A stretch of 64,000 nucleotides of DNA. Source: Delphinapterus leucas (lineage: Eukaryota; Chordata; Mammalia; Artiodactyla; Monodontidae). Shown here one piece after another: positions 1 to 12,605 of this stretch; the first letter of the stretch is position 1, and every line of letters begins with the position of its first letter. Below the pieces are notes generated by a model. It was not told where the DNA came from, made no database searches, and was given only the letters and a program-made list of their open reading frames with translations. Position numbers and translations under genes: made by a program. Location: NCBI RefSeq assembly GCF_002288925.2, contig NW_022098031.1:6081796-6145795 (forward strand). Direction: 5' to 3'.

Positions 1-54
1 CTCTTGTTCCCTTTCTACAATGTAACTACACCAAATATTAATAATAATCTAATA

Positions 55-271
55 CAGGGGTTGGCGAACTGTGGCCCATGGGCCAATCCAGCTTGCTGCC
101 TCTTTTGGTAAAGTTCCTTGGAACACAGCTATGCTCATTTGTTTACATATCACCTATGAGTGTTTCCACGTGACAAGAGCAGAGTTAACTAGCTGCAGCG
201 GAGGCCATCTGGTGCTCAGAACCTAAAAGATTTACTCTCTGGCTCTTTAAGAAAATGTTTGCCAACCTCTG
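55..271. mobile_element. Non-autonomous hAT-type (MER1/Charlie-like) DNA transposon relic
   Basis: The two ends form an imperfect terminal inverted repeat: cagggg + ttggcgaact at 55-70 and the reverse complement of cagaggttggcaaac at 257-271. The interior (clear 'cccatgggccaatcc' and 'ttggaacacagc' blocks) resembles an old mammalian Charlie-group element whose exact subfamily I cannot name. The flanking 8-mers atctaata (47-54) and atctaaac (272-279) agree at 6 of 8 positions, as expected for a decayed hAT target duplication. At about 217 bp it has no room for a transposase, so it was mobilised in trans. Confidence 0.8.
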
Positions 272-1261
272 ATCTAAACCACCAGTCTTCTTGTGATTAC
301 TGTACACACTTTCCCACTTTAGTTTCTTTGCAGCTACCCACTCTCTGGCAGCAAACACACTCTCCTATAGAACATACGTATTGGAAGGAGACAGAGACCT
401 TTATACTCCAGCAGACTGTGCACTTGTATTTGTTATTATTCACTTTTTATTCACAAACTGAACTTTCCTTAAGGAGATTGTTTTCGATGCTTTAGAAGCC
501 ATTAAGGAAACGTAATATACATTATAAGTTGGACACTGGGTAAACATTGTAGCATCACTGTTATTGGCAGTGACTAGAATAACTGATAGTCTGGGATCTA
601 CTTCAGAGACTGGCTTCAAGTGTTTCATGAGGGGTCTGCAAAGTAAGGTGTACATCTTTAAGATTAGATAATTTTGTATTGATTTCTTTACAGATAACTT
701 GTTTTTATCACAATTTGCAGCCACAATTCTCATCTTTGTGATGAAAATCTTGCCTGAGAATCCTCTCCAGAAGATCCCTTCACCATCTGAGTTGATAATG
801 ATGAGCACATTGGCTAAGAAATGAAAATAACGCCTTCATTGGAAAAAAAAACAAAAACACCCGATAAATAATACTTGAATAGCTGCTCTGAAAGAGCAGA
901 GTTATCTTTCATCTGAAGAAAAAGAAGAGAGTAAAATGAATCATGACGATTGGATAGAAAGAAATGTGGCAATGAAGGAAGTAAGTTAGCTTCTTAGTTG
1001 TAGATATAAAGATGAGGATGGCAGGGCAAGAAAGAGTAACATGGAAAAGACCAATCAGAATTATGTGATAGGAGGAACTGAAAGAGACCATGTTCACCTG
1101 AACCACAAACCCTGATGACATTAGACAGAAAATAAAACACAAATTCAACTGGAGCCTTGCAAAAGTGGGAAAAGCACCTGTGCTGCTCGGTGAGGTCAGC
1201 TGTTAAGGAGGATGTTATCGGCAATCTTCTGCTGGACTCCCTTTGAAGCTACTGAGATTAA
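272..1261. other. Unique sequence, no gene recognised
   Basis: No repeat family or gene is recognised here. A minus-strand frame of 122 codons is open at 440-808, but it shows no motif, signal peptide or family resemblance I know. A short A-rich run lies at 841-856. The last bases (1262-1275) are the 5' copy of the target duplication of the L1 that follows. Confidence 0.5.
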
Positions 1262-1275
1262 GGAGTAGAAAAATA

Positions 1276-2745
1276 GGAGGGGGACCTTCAAGATGGCAGA
1301 GGAGTAAGATTTGGAGATCACCTTCCTCCCCACAAATACATCAAAAATACATCTACATGTGGAACAACTCCTACAGAACACTTACTGAACACTGGTAGAA
1401 GGAAAAAAGCCTGGAACTGACTAAGAGGCAAAAGACCATTGTTTTAGGGTGTGTGAGGAGAGGGGATTCCTTTCCTGTCTGCACAAAGAAGGTAGAGCAC
1501 CACCTAAATGAGCTCCAGTGACGGGCGCAACCTGCAGCCATCAGCTCGGACCCCAGAGACGGGCATGAAATGCTAACTCTGCTGCTACGGCAGCCACCAA
1601 GAATCCTGTATGCAAGCACAGGTGACTATCCACAACTCCCCTCCCAGGAGCCTGTGCAGCCCACCACTGCCAGGGTCCGGTGATCCAGGGACAAGTTCTC
1701 CGGGAAAACATACAGCGTGCCTCAGACTGTTGCAAGGTCATTCCAATTATAACTACTGTACCCCTCCCTCCCCCCAGCCTGAATGAGTCAGAGCCCTCTA
1801 ATCAACTGCTGCTTTAACTCTTTCCTGTCTGGGTGGGAACAGATGCCTGAGGGCGACCTACACACAGAGGTGGGGTCAAAACCAAAGCTGAACCCCAGGA
1901 GCTGTGCGAACAAAGAAGAGAAAAGGACATTTCTCCATGCAGCCTCAGGGGCAGCACATTAAATCCCAACAATCAATTTGATGTACCCTGCATCTGTGGA
2001 ATACCTGAATAGACAATGAATCATCCCAAAATTGAGGCAGTGGATTTCGGGAGAAACTGTAGGCTTGGGGTTTGCTGTCTGTGACTGATTTGTTTTTATG
2101 TTTATCATAGTATATTTTATAGCGCTTGTAATCATTGGTGGATTTTTTTATTGGTTTGGTTTCTCTGTTATTATTTTTATGATTTTTTTTTACTTTAATA
2201 ATTATTATTATTACTTTTTTCTTTCTTTTTTTCTCCCTTTTCTTCTGAGCCATGTGGCTGACAGGGTCTTGGTGCTCCAGCCTGGTGTCAGGCCTGAACC
2301 TCTGAGGTGGGAGAGGTGAGTTCAGGACATTGGACCCCCAGAGACCTCCCAGCCCCATGTAATAGTTGGTGAGAGTTCCCCCAGAGATCTCCATCTCAAT
2401 GCTAAGACCCAGCTCCACCCAATGGACAGCAGACTCCAGTGCTGGACGCCCCATGACAAACAACTAGCAAGACAGGAACACAACCCCACCCATTAGCAGA
2501 GAGGCTGCCTAAAATCATACTAAGCTCACAGGCACCCCCAAACACACCACCAGAAGTGGCCCTGCCCATCAGAAAGACAAGATCCAGCCCCACCCACTAG
2601 AACATAGGTGCCAGTTCCCTTCACCAGGAAGCCTACACAAGCCACTGAACTAACCTTATTCACTGGGGGTAGACACAAAAAACAATGGGAACTATGAACC
2701 TGCAGCCTGCGAAACAGAGACCCTGAACACAGTAAGTTAAACAAA
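1276..2745 (+). promoter_or_regulatory. L1-A 5' UTR with YY1-type site at its start
   Basis: About 1.47 kb lies between the L1 5' end and the ORF1 start codon. A YY1 core, caagatggc, sits at 1289-1297, roughly ten bases from the apparent 5' end. In human L1 a YY1 site at the same place sets the transcription start, so the equivalent role here is inferred. A T-rich stretch at 2090-2250 and a C-rich stretch at 2330-2640 follow. Activity cannot be judged from sequence, and the element body is defective in any case. Confidence 0.7.
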
Positions 2746-3639
2746 ATGAGAACACAGAGAAACATGCAGCAGATGAAGGAGCAAGGTAAAAACCCACCAG
2801 GCCAAACAAATGAATAGGAAATAGGCAGCCTACCTGAAAAAGAATTCAGAGTAATGATAATAAAGATGATCCCAAATCGTGGAAATAGAATGGAGAAAAT
2901 ATAAGAAACATTTAACAAGGACCTAGAAGAACTAAAGAGCAAATAAACAATGATGAACAACACTATAAATGAAATTAAAAATTCTCTAGAAGGAATCAAT
3001 AGCAGAATAACTGAGGCAGAAGAACGGATAAGTGAGCTGGAAGATAAAATGGTGGAAATAACTGCCAGGGAGCAGAATAAAGAAAAAAGAATGAAAAGAA
3101 TTGAGGACAGTCTCAGAGACCTCTGGGACAACATTAAATACACGAACATTTGAATTATAGGGGTCCCAGAAGAAGAAAAGAAAAAGAAACAGTCTGAGAA
3201 AATATTTGAAGAGATTATAATTGAAAAATTCCCTAACATGGGAAAGGAAATAGTTAATCAAGTCCAGGAAGCACGGATAAATCCAAGGTGAAACACGCCA
3301 AGACACATATTAATCAAACTATCAAAAAATAATAGAAGAAAAATATTAAAAGCAGCAAGGGGAAAGCAACAAATAACATACTAGGGAATCGCCATAAGGA
3401 TAACAGCTGATCTTTCAGCAGAAACTCTGTAAGCCAGAAGGGAGTGGCAGGACATATTTAAAGTGATTAAAGGGAAAAAAACTACAACCAAGATTAGTCT
3501 ACCAAGCAAGGATCTCACTCAGATTCGATGGAGAAACGAAAACCTTTATAGACAAGCAAAAGCTAAGAGAATTCAGTACCACCAATCCAGCTTTACAACA
3601 AATGCTAAAGGAACTTCTCTAGGAAGGAAACACAAGTGA
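2746..3639 (+). pseudogene. L1-A ORF1 (RNA-binding protein), disabled
   Basis: ORF1p is the trimeric RNA-binding chaperone of the L1 ribonucleoprotein. The nominal frame runs 298 codons from atg 2746 to tga 3637-3639, and start and end are in the same frame. It is broken by an early TAG at 2815-2817 and further stops downstream, including one around 2944. The best preserved piece, 2950-3153, encodes the end of the coiled coil (EGINSRITEAEERISELEDK) and the beginning of the RRM-like domain (LRDLWDNIKYTNI). The region 3540-3560 is the uninterrupted counterpart of the site where L1-B carries a SINE. Confidence 0.85.
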
Positions 3640-3679
3640 AGAAAAGACCTACAAAAACAAATCCAAAACAATTAAGAAA

Positions 3680-6600
3680 ATGGTAATAGGAACATACATA
3701 TCGATAATTACCTTAAATGTAAATGGATTAAATGCTCCAACCAAAAGACATAGACTGGCTGAGTGGATACAAAAACAAGGCCCATATATATACTGTCTAC
3801 AAGAGACCTACTTCAGACCTAGGGACACATACAGACTGAAAGTGAGGGGATGGAAAAAGATATTCCATGCAAATGGAAATCAAAAGAAAGCTGGAGTAGC
3901 CATTCTCACATCAGACAAAATAGACTTTAAAATAAAGACTATTACAAGAGACAAAGAAGGACACTACATAATGATCAAGGGATCAATCCAAGAAGAAGAC
4001 ATAAAATTGTAAATATTTATGCACCCAACATAGGAGCACCTTAATACATAAGGCAAATGCTAACAGCCATAAAAGGGGAAATTGACAGTAACACAATCAT
4101 AGTAGGGGACTTTAACACCCCACTTTCACCAATGGACAGATCATACAAAATGCAAATAAATAAGGAAACACAAGCTTTAAATGACACTTTTAAAAAGATG
4201 GACTTAATTGATATTTACAGGACATTGCATCCCAAACAACGGAAAACACCTTCTTCTCAAGTGCTCATGGAACATTCTCCAGGATAGACCATATCTTGAG
4301 TCACAAATCAAGCCTTGGTAAATTTAAGAAAATTGAAATCGTATGAAGTATCTTTTCCAACCAAACGATATAAGAGTAGATATCAATTACAGGAAAAAAA
4401 ACTGGAAAAAATACAAACACATGGAGGTTAAACAATACACTACTAAATAACCAAGAGATCACTGAAGAAATCAAAGAGGAAATCAAAAAATACCTAGAAA
4501 CAAATGACAATGAAAACAAGATGACCCAAAACCTATGGGATGAAGCAAAAGCAGTTCTAAGAGGGAAGTTTACAGTAATACAATCCTACCTCAAGAAACA
4601 AGAAACATCTCAAATAAACAACCTAACATTACATCTAAAGCAATTAGAGAAAGAAGAACAAAAGAAAACCCAAAGTTAGAGAAGGAAATAAATTATAAAG
4701 ATCAGATAAGAAATAAATGAAAAAGAAATGAAGGAAACAATAACAATGATCAGTAAAACTAAAAGCTGTTTTTTTGAGAAGATAAACAAAATTGATAAAC
4801 CATTAGCCAGAGTCACAAGAAAAAAGGGAGAAGACTCAAATCAATAGAAATAGAAATGAAAAAGAAGTAAAAACTGACACTGCAAAAATACAAATTATCA
4901 TGAGAGATTACTACAAGCAACTATATACCAATAAAATGGACAACCTGGAAGAAATGGGAAAATTCTCAGAAAAGCACAACCTTCTGAGACTGAACCAGGA
5001 AGAAATAGAAAATACAAACAAACTAATCACAAGCACTGAAATTGAAAGTGTGATTAAAAATCTTCCAACAACCAAAACCACAGGATCAGATGGCTTCACA
5101 GGTGAATTCTATCAAACATTCAGAGAAGAGCTAACACCTATTCTTTTCAAACTCTTCCAAAATATAGCAGAGGGAGGAACACTCCCATTCTATGAGGCCA
5201 CCATCACCCTGATACCAAATCCAGACAAAGATGTCATAAAAAAAAGAAAACTAAAGGCCAATATCTCTGATGAACATAGATGCAAAAATCCTCAACAAAA
5301 TACTAGCAAACAGAATCCAATAGCACACTGAAAGAATCATACACCATGATCAAGTAGGGTTTATCCCAGGAATGCAAGGATTCTTCAATATATGCAAATC
5401 AATCAATGTGTTACACCATATTAACAGACTGAAGGATAAAAACCATTTGATCATCTCAATAGATGCAGAAAATGCTTTCAACAAATTCAACACCCATTTA
5501 TGATAAAAACTCTCCAGAAAGTAGGCACAGAGGGAACCTACCTCAACATAATAAAGGCCATATATGACAAACCCACAGCCAACATCATTCTCAATGGTGA
5601 AAAACTGAAACCATTTCCTCTAAGATCAGGAACAAGACAAGGTTGCCCACTCTCACCAGTATTATTCAACATAGTTTTGGAAGTTTTAGCCACAGCAGTC
5701 AGAGAAGAAAAATAAATAAAAGGAATCCAAATCAGAAAAGAAAAAGTAAAGCTGTCACTGTTTGCAGATGACATGATACTATACATAGAGAATCCTAAAG
5801 ATGCTACCAGAAAACTATTCGAAATAATCAATGAATTTGGTAAAGTAGCAGGATACAAAATCAATGCACAGAAATCTCTTGCATTCCTATGCACTAATGA
5901 TGAAAAAATCTGAAAAAGAAATTAAGGAAACATTCCCATTTACCATTGCAACTAAAGGAATAAAATACCTAGGAATAAACTACCTAAGGAGACAATAGAC
6001 CTGTATTCAGAAAACTATAAGACACTGATGAAAGAAGTTAAAGATGATACAAACAGAGAGATATACCATGTTCTTGGATTGGAAGAATCAATATTGTGAA
6101 GATCACTATACTACCCAAAGCAATCTACAGATTCAGTGCAATCCCTATCAAACTACCAATGGCATTTTTCACAGAACTAGAACAAAGGATGCTCAACATC
6201 ACTAATTATTAGAGAAATGCAAATCAAATCCAAACTACAATGAGGTATCACCTCACACCAGTCAGAACAGCCATCATCAAAAAATCTACAAACAATAAAT
6301 GCTGGAGAGGATGTGGAGAAAAGGGAACCCTCCTGCACTGTTGGTAGGAATGTAAATTGATACAGCCACTATGGAGAACAGTATGGAGGTTCCTTAAAAA
6401 ACTAAAAATAGAACTACCATATGACCCAGCAATTGGGCATATTCCCTGAGAAAACCATAATTCAATAAGAGTCATGTATCACAATGTCCACTGCAGCACT
6501 ATTTACAATAGCCAGGACATGGAAGCAACCTAAGTGTCCATCGACAGATGAATGGATAAAGATGTGGCACATTTATACAATGGAATATTACTCAGCCATG

Positions 6601-6724
6601 AAAAGAAACGAAATTGAGTTATTTGTAGTGAGGTGCATGGACCTAGAGTCTGTCATACAGAGTGAAGTAAGTCAGAAAGAGAAAAACAAATACCGTATGC
6701 TAACACATATATATATGGATTCTA
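3680..6724 (+). pseudogene. L1-A ORF2 (endonuclease-reverse transcriptase), disabled
   Basis: ORF2p makes the nick and primes reverse transcription on chromosomal DNA. The start at 3680 gives MVIGTYISIITLNVNGLNAP, the usual beginning of the endonuclease domain. The catalytic Glu lies in CLQETYF, and the VGDFN motif follows in another frame near 4105. The reverse transcriptase carries [11 protein letters not shown] near 5625 and FADD at 5761-5772. The Cys-rich C-terminal motif ([15 protein letters not shown]) begins at 6300 and is cut by a TAG. Many frameshifts, stops, and a deletion of about 740 bp near 6187 make it non-functional. It ends near the taa at 6722-6724. Confidence 0.88.
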
Positions 6725-7127
6725 AAAAAAGAAAAAAAAATGGTTCTCATGAACCTAGGTGCAGGATAGGAATAAAGACACAGAGGTAGAGAATGGAATT
6801 GAGGACACAGGGAGGGGGAAGGGTAAGCTGGGATGAAGTAAGAGGGTAGTATTGACATATATACACTACCAAATGTAAAATAGATAGCTAGTGGGAAGCA
6901 GCTGCCTTGCACAAGGAGTTCAGCTCAGTTCTTTGTGACCACCTAGAGGCGTGTGATGCGGAGGGTGGGACGGAGATGCAAGAGGGAGGGGATATGGTGA
7001 TATATGTATACATATAGCTGATTCACTTTGTTATACAGCAGAAACTAACACAACATTTTAAAGCAGTTATACTCCAATAAAGATGTTAAAAAAAGTATAC
7101 TTTAAAAAATACTGGAGTAGAAGAATA

Positions 7128-9004
7128 ACATCAAGGTTATGCACAGCTGAAAGAAAATTATTCCTGAGAACATCAACTTTGACCCTGTTTGTGGCAGACT
7201 CACAGGTTCCTCCTCTTCATATTTTCTGACAAATGCTTCAGCAGAGCAGGAGTAGGAAGAAGATTCACAGGAATATGTTCAAGAAGTGCCATGAAATTCT
7301 TTCAGCTCACCAAAGACCAGTGATGACAATAAATTTTATACATATATCCAAATCCCTGGAGCTGGGAATCTAGGCAGATTCCACGAACGTGTGATACCTA
7401 TCTGAGCTACCACTCGGTGCCAGATCATAGGAAGCCTTCCTGATCAGAAAAGCATCATGTAAAAGAAGCCCATTGATTCTGATTGTTCAGCCTGGTCTGA
7501 GAATCACTGAACATAAGAGTTTAGATCAATGAAAGATTTTGTGTTTTAGAGCCATCAAATAATCTATAACTTACCTATTATGTCCACGAAACTGCTTTTT
7601 ATATTTCATTAGATGTTAAAATTAAAACTCTGAATTCATTTGGAAGAAAGCTCTTATCTAGACCCATGTCCAATGTTCATGAAGCCTGGGTGGGGTCCAA
7701 GCATATATCTGCATTAAGCTTCCCCTTTCCTTTTCACATGCTGGAGACAAGCACATCTCAATTGCCTCATCCTTTCTAAGAGCATTTTTTAAAAAAATAA
7801 AAGCTACAGATGTCATCCTAATTCCTACTCATTCATTCCCTTATATGATTTAGTAGAAGTTCCTACCCCTGTGTTCATGCTCCTTACACAAGCTCACAAA
7901 GGGGTCTTTGCAAGGTCAGTATCCCCTGGCTTAGTCTTTCTGCTTAGTCTCAATATTTGCAGAATTATGATAATTTAAAAATTAGATATCTTTATTCTAC
8001 TTCTAGCCACATTTGAGTAACTTAGTAGTCTACATGTAACTTGGAACAAAGAAATTAAGGGTAAAATAAAATGATAGGACAGAAATAAGAAACAGAATAA
8101 CAAAGGAATTAAGCTTTTCTGAATGTCTGAAATATGACTACACATTTGCTTTAAAAAAACAATTCTTACATTGCCAATGGAAAATGAATCTTATATCTGA
8201 TATGCAATGTAACAGCTTTAAGCTTTTAAAAAAGTATTATAATAGAATTTAGTATTTAATCCCCTGCCTTTTATTTATACATTGAAATGCTTTCCTACTG
8301 AATAAATTTCAGTTATAAGCGCTCCCATGGAACTTGGGTTTTGCGGCTATTTTAACATGTAATGTAGTGAACCTTGAGTTCCATAGGTGGCATCAAATCT
8401 ACCAGTGTGAGCAGGGACACCATTGATAATATTTCAGGTGCCCCTGGACCTTCAGCTTTCATTTTTCCTAAAGTTGTTTTATGCAAAGAAAAAATTCAAG
8501 GACATCTTAACAGGTTCCTTCAGCTCTATTATCTATTGACTTAAACAAAGAAAATCTCAAATGAACCCAAATTTGTGTTCTCCTAAACAGCCTAAAGTTC
8601 AAGTGTGCAGCTGAAGCTTATCTCAGTTTCTGGTCTTCCCTGGCCTCAAGACTTGGGCTTGAAATCCCAAAAAGAACTCTGTGCTTCTGGAGTTTCCGAC
8701 ATTTCAAGTTTTGGGTTATAGTCAAAGTATGGTCAAACGTACCATGCAAACAGTAATTTTGTTAGTTTTCTTATGCAGCAAGGAAAGATGGGAAATCAAG
8801 AAACATGTAAGATATTTAATATTTGAATTTTTGGTCTTTTTATAGATTGAATGAAATCTTATTTGAAAATAAAAATAATAAAAATGATGGTGCTCCTTGA
8901 ATTACTTCTATAGGAATATAAAAAGTCTCAAAAATACATGATTAAAATAATCAAATAAAAATGAGATTGACCTGCATAATCCTCATGTGATAAAGAGGAC
9001 AGAT
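7128..9004. other. Unique AT-rich sequence, no gene recognised
   Basis: No reading frame of note is present and no repeat could be assigned with confidence. The stretch around 7680-7760 vaguely resembles the end of a MER5-type element, but too weakly to annotate. Confidence 0.5.
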
Positions 9005-9015
9005 TAAAGTAGTTT

Positions 9016-9125
9016 GTCTTTGTGTTTCTGGCCACGCTTGCAGGATATTAATTCCTCCACCAGGGATAGAACCCTGGGTCAGTGAAAGCACCAAGTCCTA
9101 AATTCTGGACCGCCAGGGAAGTCCC
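9016..9125 (-). mobile_element. Short tRNA-derived SINE (CHR/Bov-tA type)
   Basis: Read on the minus strand it begins ggacttccctggcggtcc and carries a decayed B-box-like gggttctatccctgg, the tRNA-derived head of cetartiodactyl SINEs. A perfect 11-bp target duplication, taaagtagttt, flanks it at 9005-9015 and 9126-9136. The A-tail, on the left, has decayed to a T-rich trace. Confidence 0.88.
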
Positions 9126-9136
9126 TAAAGTAGTTT

Positions 9137-12100
9137 ATCCATAAAAAATGAAAGGGAGAAAGTAAAAAAGCTTTCACTTATTAGTGAATATTAAAATTTT
9201 CATTTATTAATGGATGTTAACTAGCTTATATAACTAGAAAAACAAAAGTGATTTCGTTCCATAATCACTAAAATACCATGCACTATGTTCTGCCAATATA
9301 AATGCATTTATATTCTCAATTATTCTTTCAAAAGGCCATTTTAGAGAACACTGTTACAATTAAATACGAAAAAACCTGCTTAGTTCTCAACTCCTAGTTC
9401 CAGCTATCTCAGCAGAGATTCTTGCAATATGAGAAATAATGACCCAATATTGTAATGAAGGCAAGCCTTAAGCAGTTTTCTTAACTCTGCTTTTCTACTG
9501 GCTTGGTGACATAATATAAGACATTTAATCTCCCTACATGTAGATTGGGAATTTATTCCCCATTCTTACTTTATAGCAATGTTAGGAGGATTAATTGGAT
9601 AATGAATCTAAAGGCTCTAGGCTCAGTAAAGAAAGACACAAATGCAATGTATTATTTGCCAGTGAAAGAAGACAATGAAAAAGCACTTTCCCTCCTAATC
9701 AAAATGATTCCTACCAAGAGAGTGAATGCTAGCAAGTAAATTAAGAATATTTTTGATAGAGTTTCTAGTCTCACATATCCTAGGGCAGCAAGCAAGGAGA
9801 GAAAACTTGGCTCTCAGACAATTTAAATACATTTCTTCCATTAAGAAAACAGGACCACTTCAAAGGCGTAATGGAAAAGATTTCATAAAGTCATTAAAGC
9901 ACAAACCTTGAGAAAGTTGGACCAGACCTAAATGAAAGGCACATGTTCAATAAATTAAAAAACAATAATAATTCAAATGATGGTGTCTTGCATTCTTTTT
10001 CCACTGCTTTCTTAGAAGAAAGAACATACCATGGCAAATGATTTTTAAAATAACATAATGAAAAACTATCCTATACAGTAGTAGGTACAAAATATAATTC
10101 CTAGAATTCATAATAAATATGAATACCTGTGAGTGTCCATAAGAACATAGACATCAAGGAGTTGTTGAAATAGAATTGGACTGGAAAAAAGATTACCTGA
10201 GGCTGCTCTTTTTGATGCTGTCTCCTTAGGAATTTTTGCCCTTAAATTAATTTTTGCAGTGAGAGGTCTGCATTATATCAAGTTGTTTCCTCGCTGAAAG
10301 ATAAAACAATTATAATTTCTGCTGAGTTTGAATCTCAACAAGGGTTACTTCCTGAACAATAAGAAATGAAAGTTACTCTGTCCAGGTTTCCCTAACTGAG
10401 GGTGATGAGGATTGAGTTCCCCACTACATCAGAGTAGTGCCCCACTCAGACTTCAGTTGAATTTAGCCATCTTCAGGTATGAAAACAGATTTGAGGCAGG
10501 ATTTATGAATTTGTCCTATGAAACCAACAACTCTCACGCTGGCAATCTTGGCAGTATGTGAATATGGTTAATGCATTAAAAAAAAAAAAGCAGAGTTCTT
10601 AAGACCCAATACTATCTAACTTTACCTTCAAATAGTTCACATGGTTTGTGAATTTGAAGCTTTAACAATCATTAGTTAACCTCCTTCCATCAGTATGATT
10701 GATGGCATTGTGGTTAACTCATGTTCCCTTTTCACTCTTTATTATTAGATTGTAGCAATTATCTTGCTCTTTTAATGATAAGTCCCAATCAAATGATCTC
10801 ATTTCTTCTAAGAAAACTCACAGCCTTTGCTTAGACAAGTAATTAACTTAGTTTTGGAACATATTAGATGTATTCCCAGAGAGCAGATGACCCATGGTCA
10901 TCAAGACAAGAAAAAAATATGAACATACACATTGCATATACGCTAATAAATCATGTTATTTATCCACTAGTAATTTCTATTTGAATAGTTATCAAATTAG
11001 CTAATAAACTAACCATATACTATATAGTTCATTATAACTGCATACTTTTAAAAATTGATGGTAAGGTGTAAGTTGTCTTATAATACATGCAATTTCTTAT
11101 TACATTAATATTTGTTCAGCAGCCAAATCTAATTTTAAAGTTTTCAGAAAGTAACCAGTGTAAAAGAGAAAGTTTTAAATTAATGTCACGATATCATATA
11201 TATTTTGTAGGGATTGAGGTAATATTTTTCCTATTTTTTTTCCCAAGTTTATTGTGTCACACTACTTGTAGAAATAATGGGAAAAAAGACAGATTTATCA
11301 TAAATGCTATTTTAAGATAAGAGATGCTATTTTTAGATCTTTATTAACCTCATCACAAAATTATGTTATTCATGTGTAAATTACCAGCCTCAACAAGGCT
11401 GGAAACCTGTACTTCTTTTTTCAAGATTGAATTTTGCTACTTTGAAAAATCAGCACAAGGTGGCAGCCAAGAGAAGTTTTTAAAAAGTAATCTTGGAATT
11501 TAATTTATGGGGTTAGAGTTACAATTCAGGTTCATTTGAAGAGTTACTACACATCTGACACGTCAGAGGCCAAACCAGTACATAAACGTTGATATACACT
11601 TCAATTAAAAATCATAATTATTCATACAAAGAAGGTAGCAGGGTATGAGACCAAATGCTCTGGAACTGAGCCAGATACCTTAGATAGACATTTTGTTCTA
11701 ATAGTGTAAGTCCTTGTAATCGCATTAACTCTTTGTGTCAAGACATTTTCATTTCTTCATGCCAACCTCACAGTGACTTAATATACAGTAATGAAAAACA
11801 GCTGTCTGAAGCATTTCAGCTCTAGCGAACTCCAGGAATCTACAGGAATATGCAGTGCTGAAAGGAGCTTTCGGTTTAAAGCAATTCAATTTAATTTACC
11901 TCACTTAAACTCCACTCTCAGAGATCAATCAGATAAGGACATTGTGCAGGACACACTGGGGTATACACAGATAAAACACAGATCTTTGGCCTCAAGGAAA
12001 CAAACAAGCAAAAACATAGGACACAAGGGAGGGAACTTTGGGGGAATTTCTTCACTAATAAAAGTGAAAATATGATAAATACATAGAAATATCCAGATTT

Positions 12101-12464
12101 GTTAGACTAGCTCAAAGTCACCTTTACCATTTATAAATTTTATATTTAAGACTGAAACAGTATCTAATTAGTCTCGTAATAATGTATTAAGAGGTCTGTA
12201 AAATTGCCATGTCTGTCAGGGGTCTATCATTCACTGAAAACATAGAAGTGTTATGTATCTTATTTTTACAGAGAATTAAGTTTCTTCAATAGTAAAACTA
12301 ACATTATTTATATTACTTATATAAAGAAAATTAATTACTGTAACATTTATCAGTCCTAGCAAAATTTCTGCACATTGTAGTTTTTCAATATATATTAGTT
12401 TCTTTACTGATAACTGACATAGTTGAGTATAGCTGTGTTCCCAGTACGTGGTCTCATTAAACGT
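9137..12464. other. Unique AT-rich sequence, no gene recognised
   Basis: Only short open frames occur, the longest under 100 codons at 11791-12075, with no recognisable domain. A 12-base A run lies near 10578. I see no interspersed repeat I can name. Confidence 0.5.
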
Positions 12465-12605
12465 CTATGATCTCTATTATACGATTAGAAAACTGGGACT
12501 GAAAGTTTATTTGATTTTTCTAATTCCATGTAATTTACAAGGGACAGGCACAAGATTCCAACCCAAGCTCACTTGCTTCCAGTGTTTGCAGTCCTAGCTA
12601 TCACA
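12465..12605 (-). mobile_element. MIR SINE fragment
   Basis: The stretch follows the MIR consensus in antisense: a degenerate 'gattagaaaactggga' in place of 'gatgaggaaactgagg', then an 'aagattccaacccaagctc' block in place of the 'gattcgaacccagg' B-box region. It is highly diverged and has no visible target duplication. Confidence 0.6.

Larger units (their letters stand above)
1276..7113 (+). mobile_element. L1-A: near-full-length L1 retrotransposon, internally deleted
   Basis: The element runs from a typical L1 5' end (gggggaccttcaagatggc, from about 1279) through a 5' UTR, ORF1 and ORF2 to an AATAAA-like end (ccaataaagatgtt) and an A-rich tail. It is flanked by a 14-bp target duplication with one mismatch: ggagtagaaaaata (1262-1275) and ggagtagaagaata (7114-7127). 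Near 6186-6191 it jumps from the end of the reverse transcriptase domain to the region before the Cys-rich domain. By comparison with L1-B (19746-20491) about 740 bp are missing. Both reading frames carry stops and frameshifts, so this copy cannot retrotranspose on its own. Confidence 0.92.

Noticed and set aside
3680..5715. Several ORFs with endonuclease and reverse transcriptase motifs that could be read as genes
   Set aside because: They are frame-shifted pieces of one dead L1 ORF2; the element has target duplications and an internal deletion.
7680..7760. Possible MER5-type element
   Set aside because: Only a few short words match and the terminal repeat is absent, so it cannot be supported.
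9016..9125. tRNA-like A and B box regions that might mark a tRNA gene
   Set aside because: They belong to the tRNA-derived heads of SINEs with target duplications and tails; no cloverleaf with an acceptor stem can be drawn.
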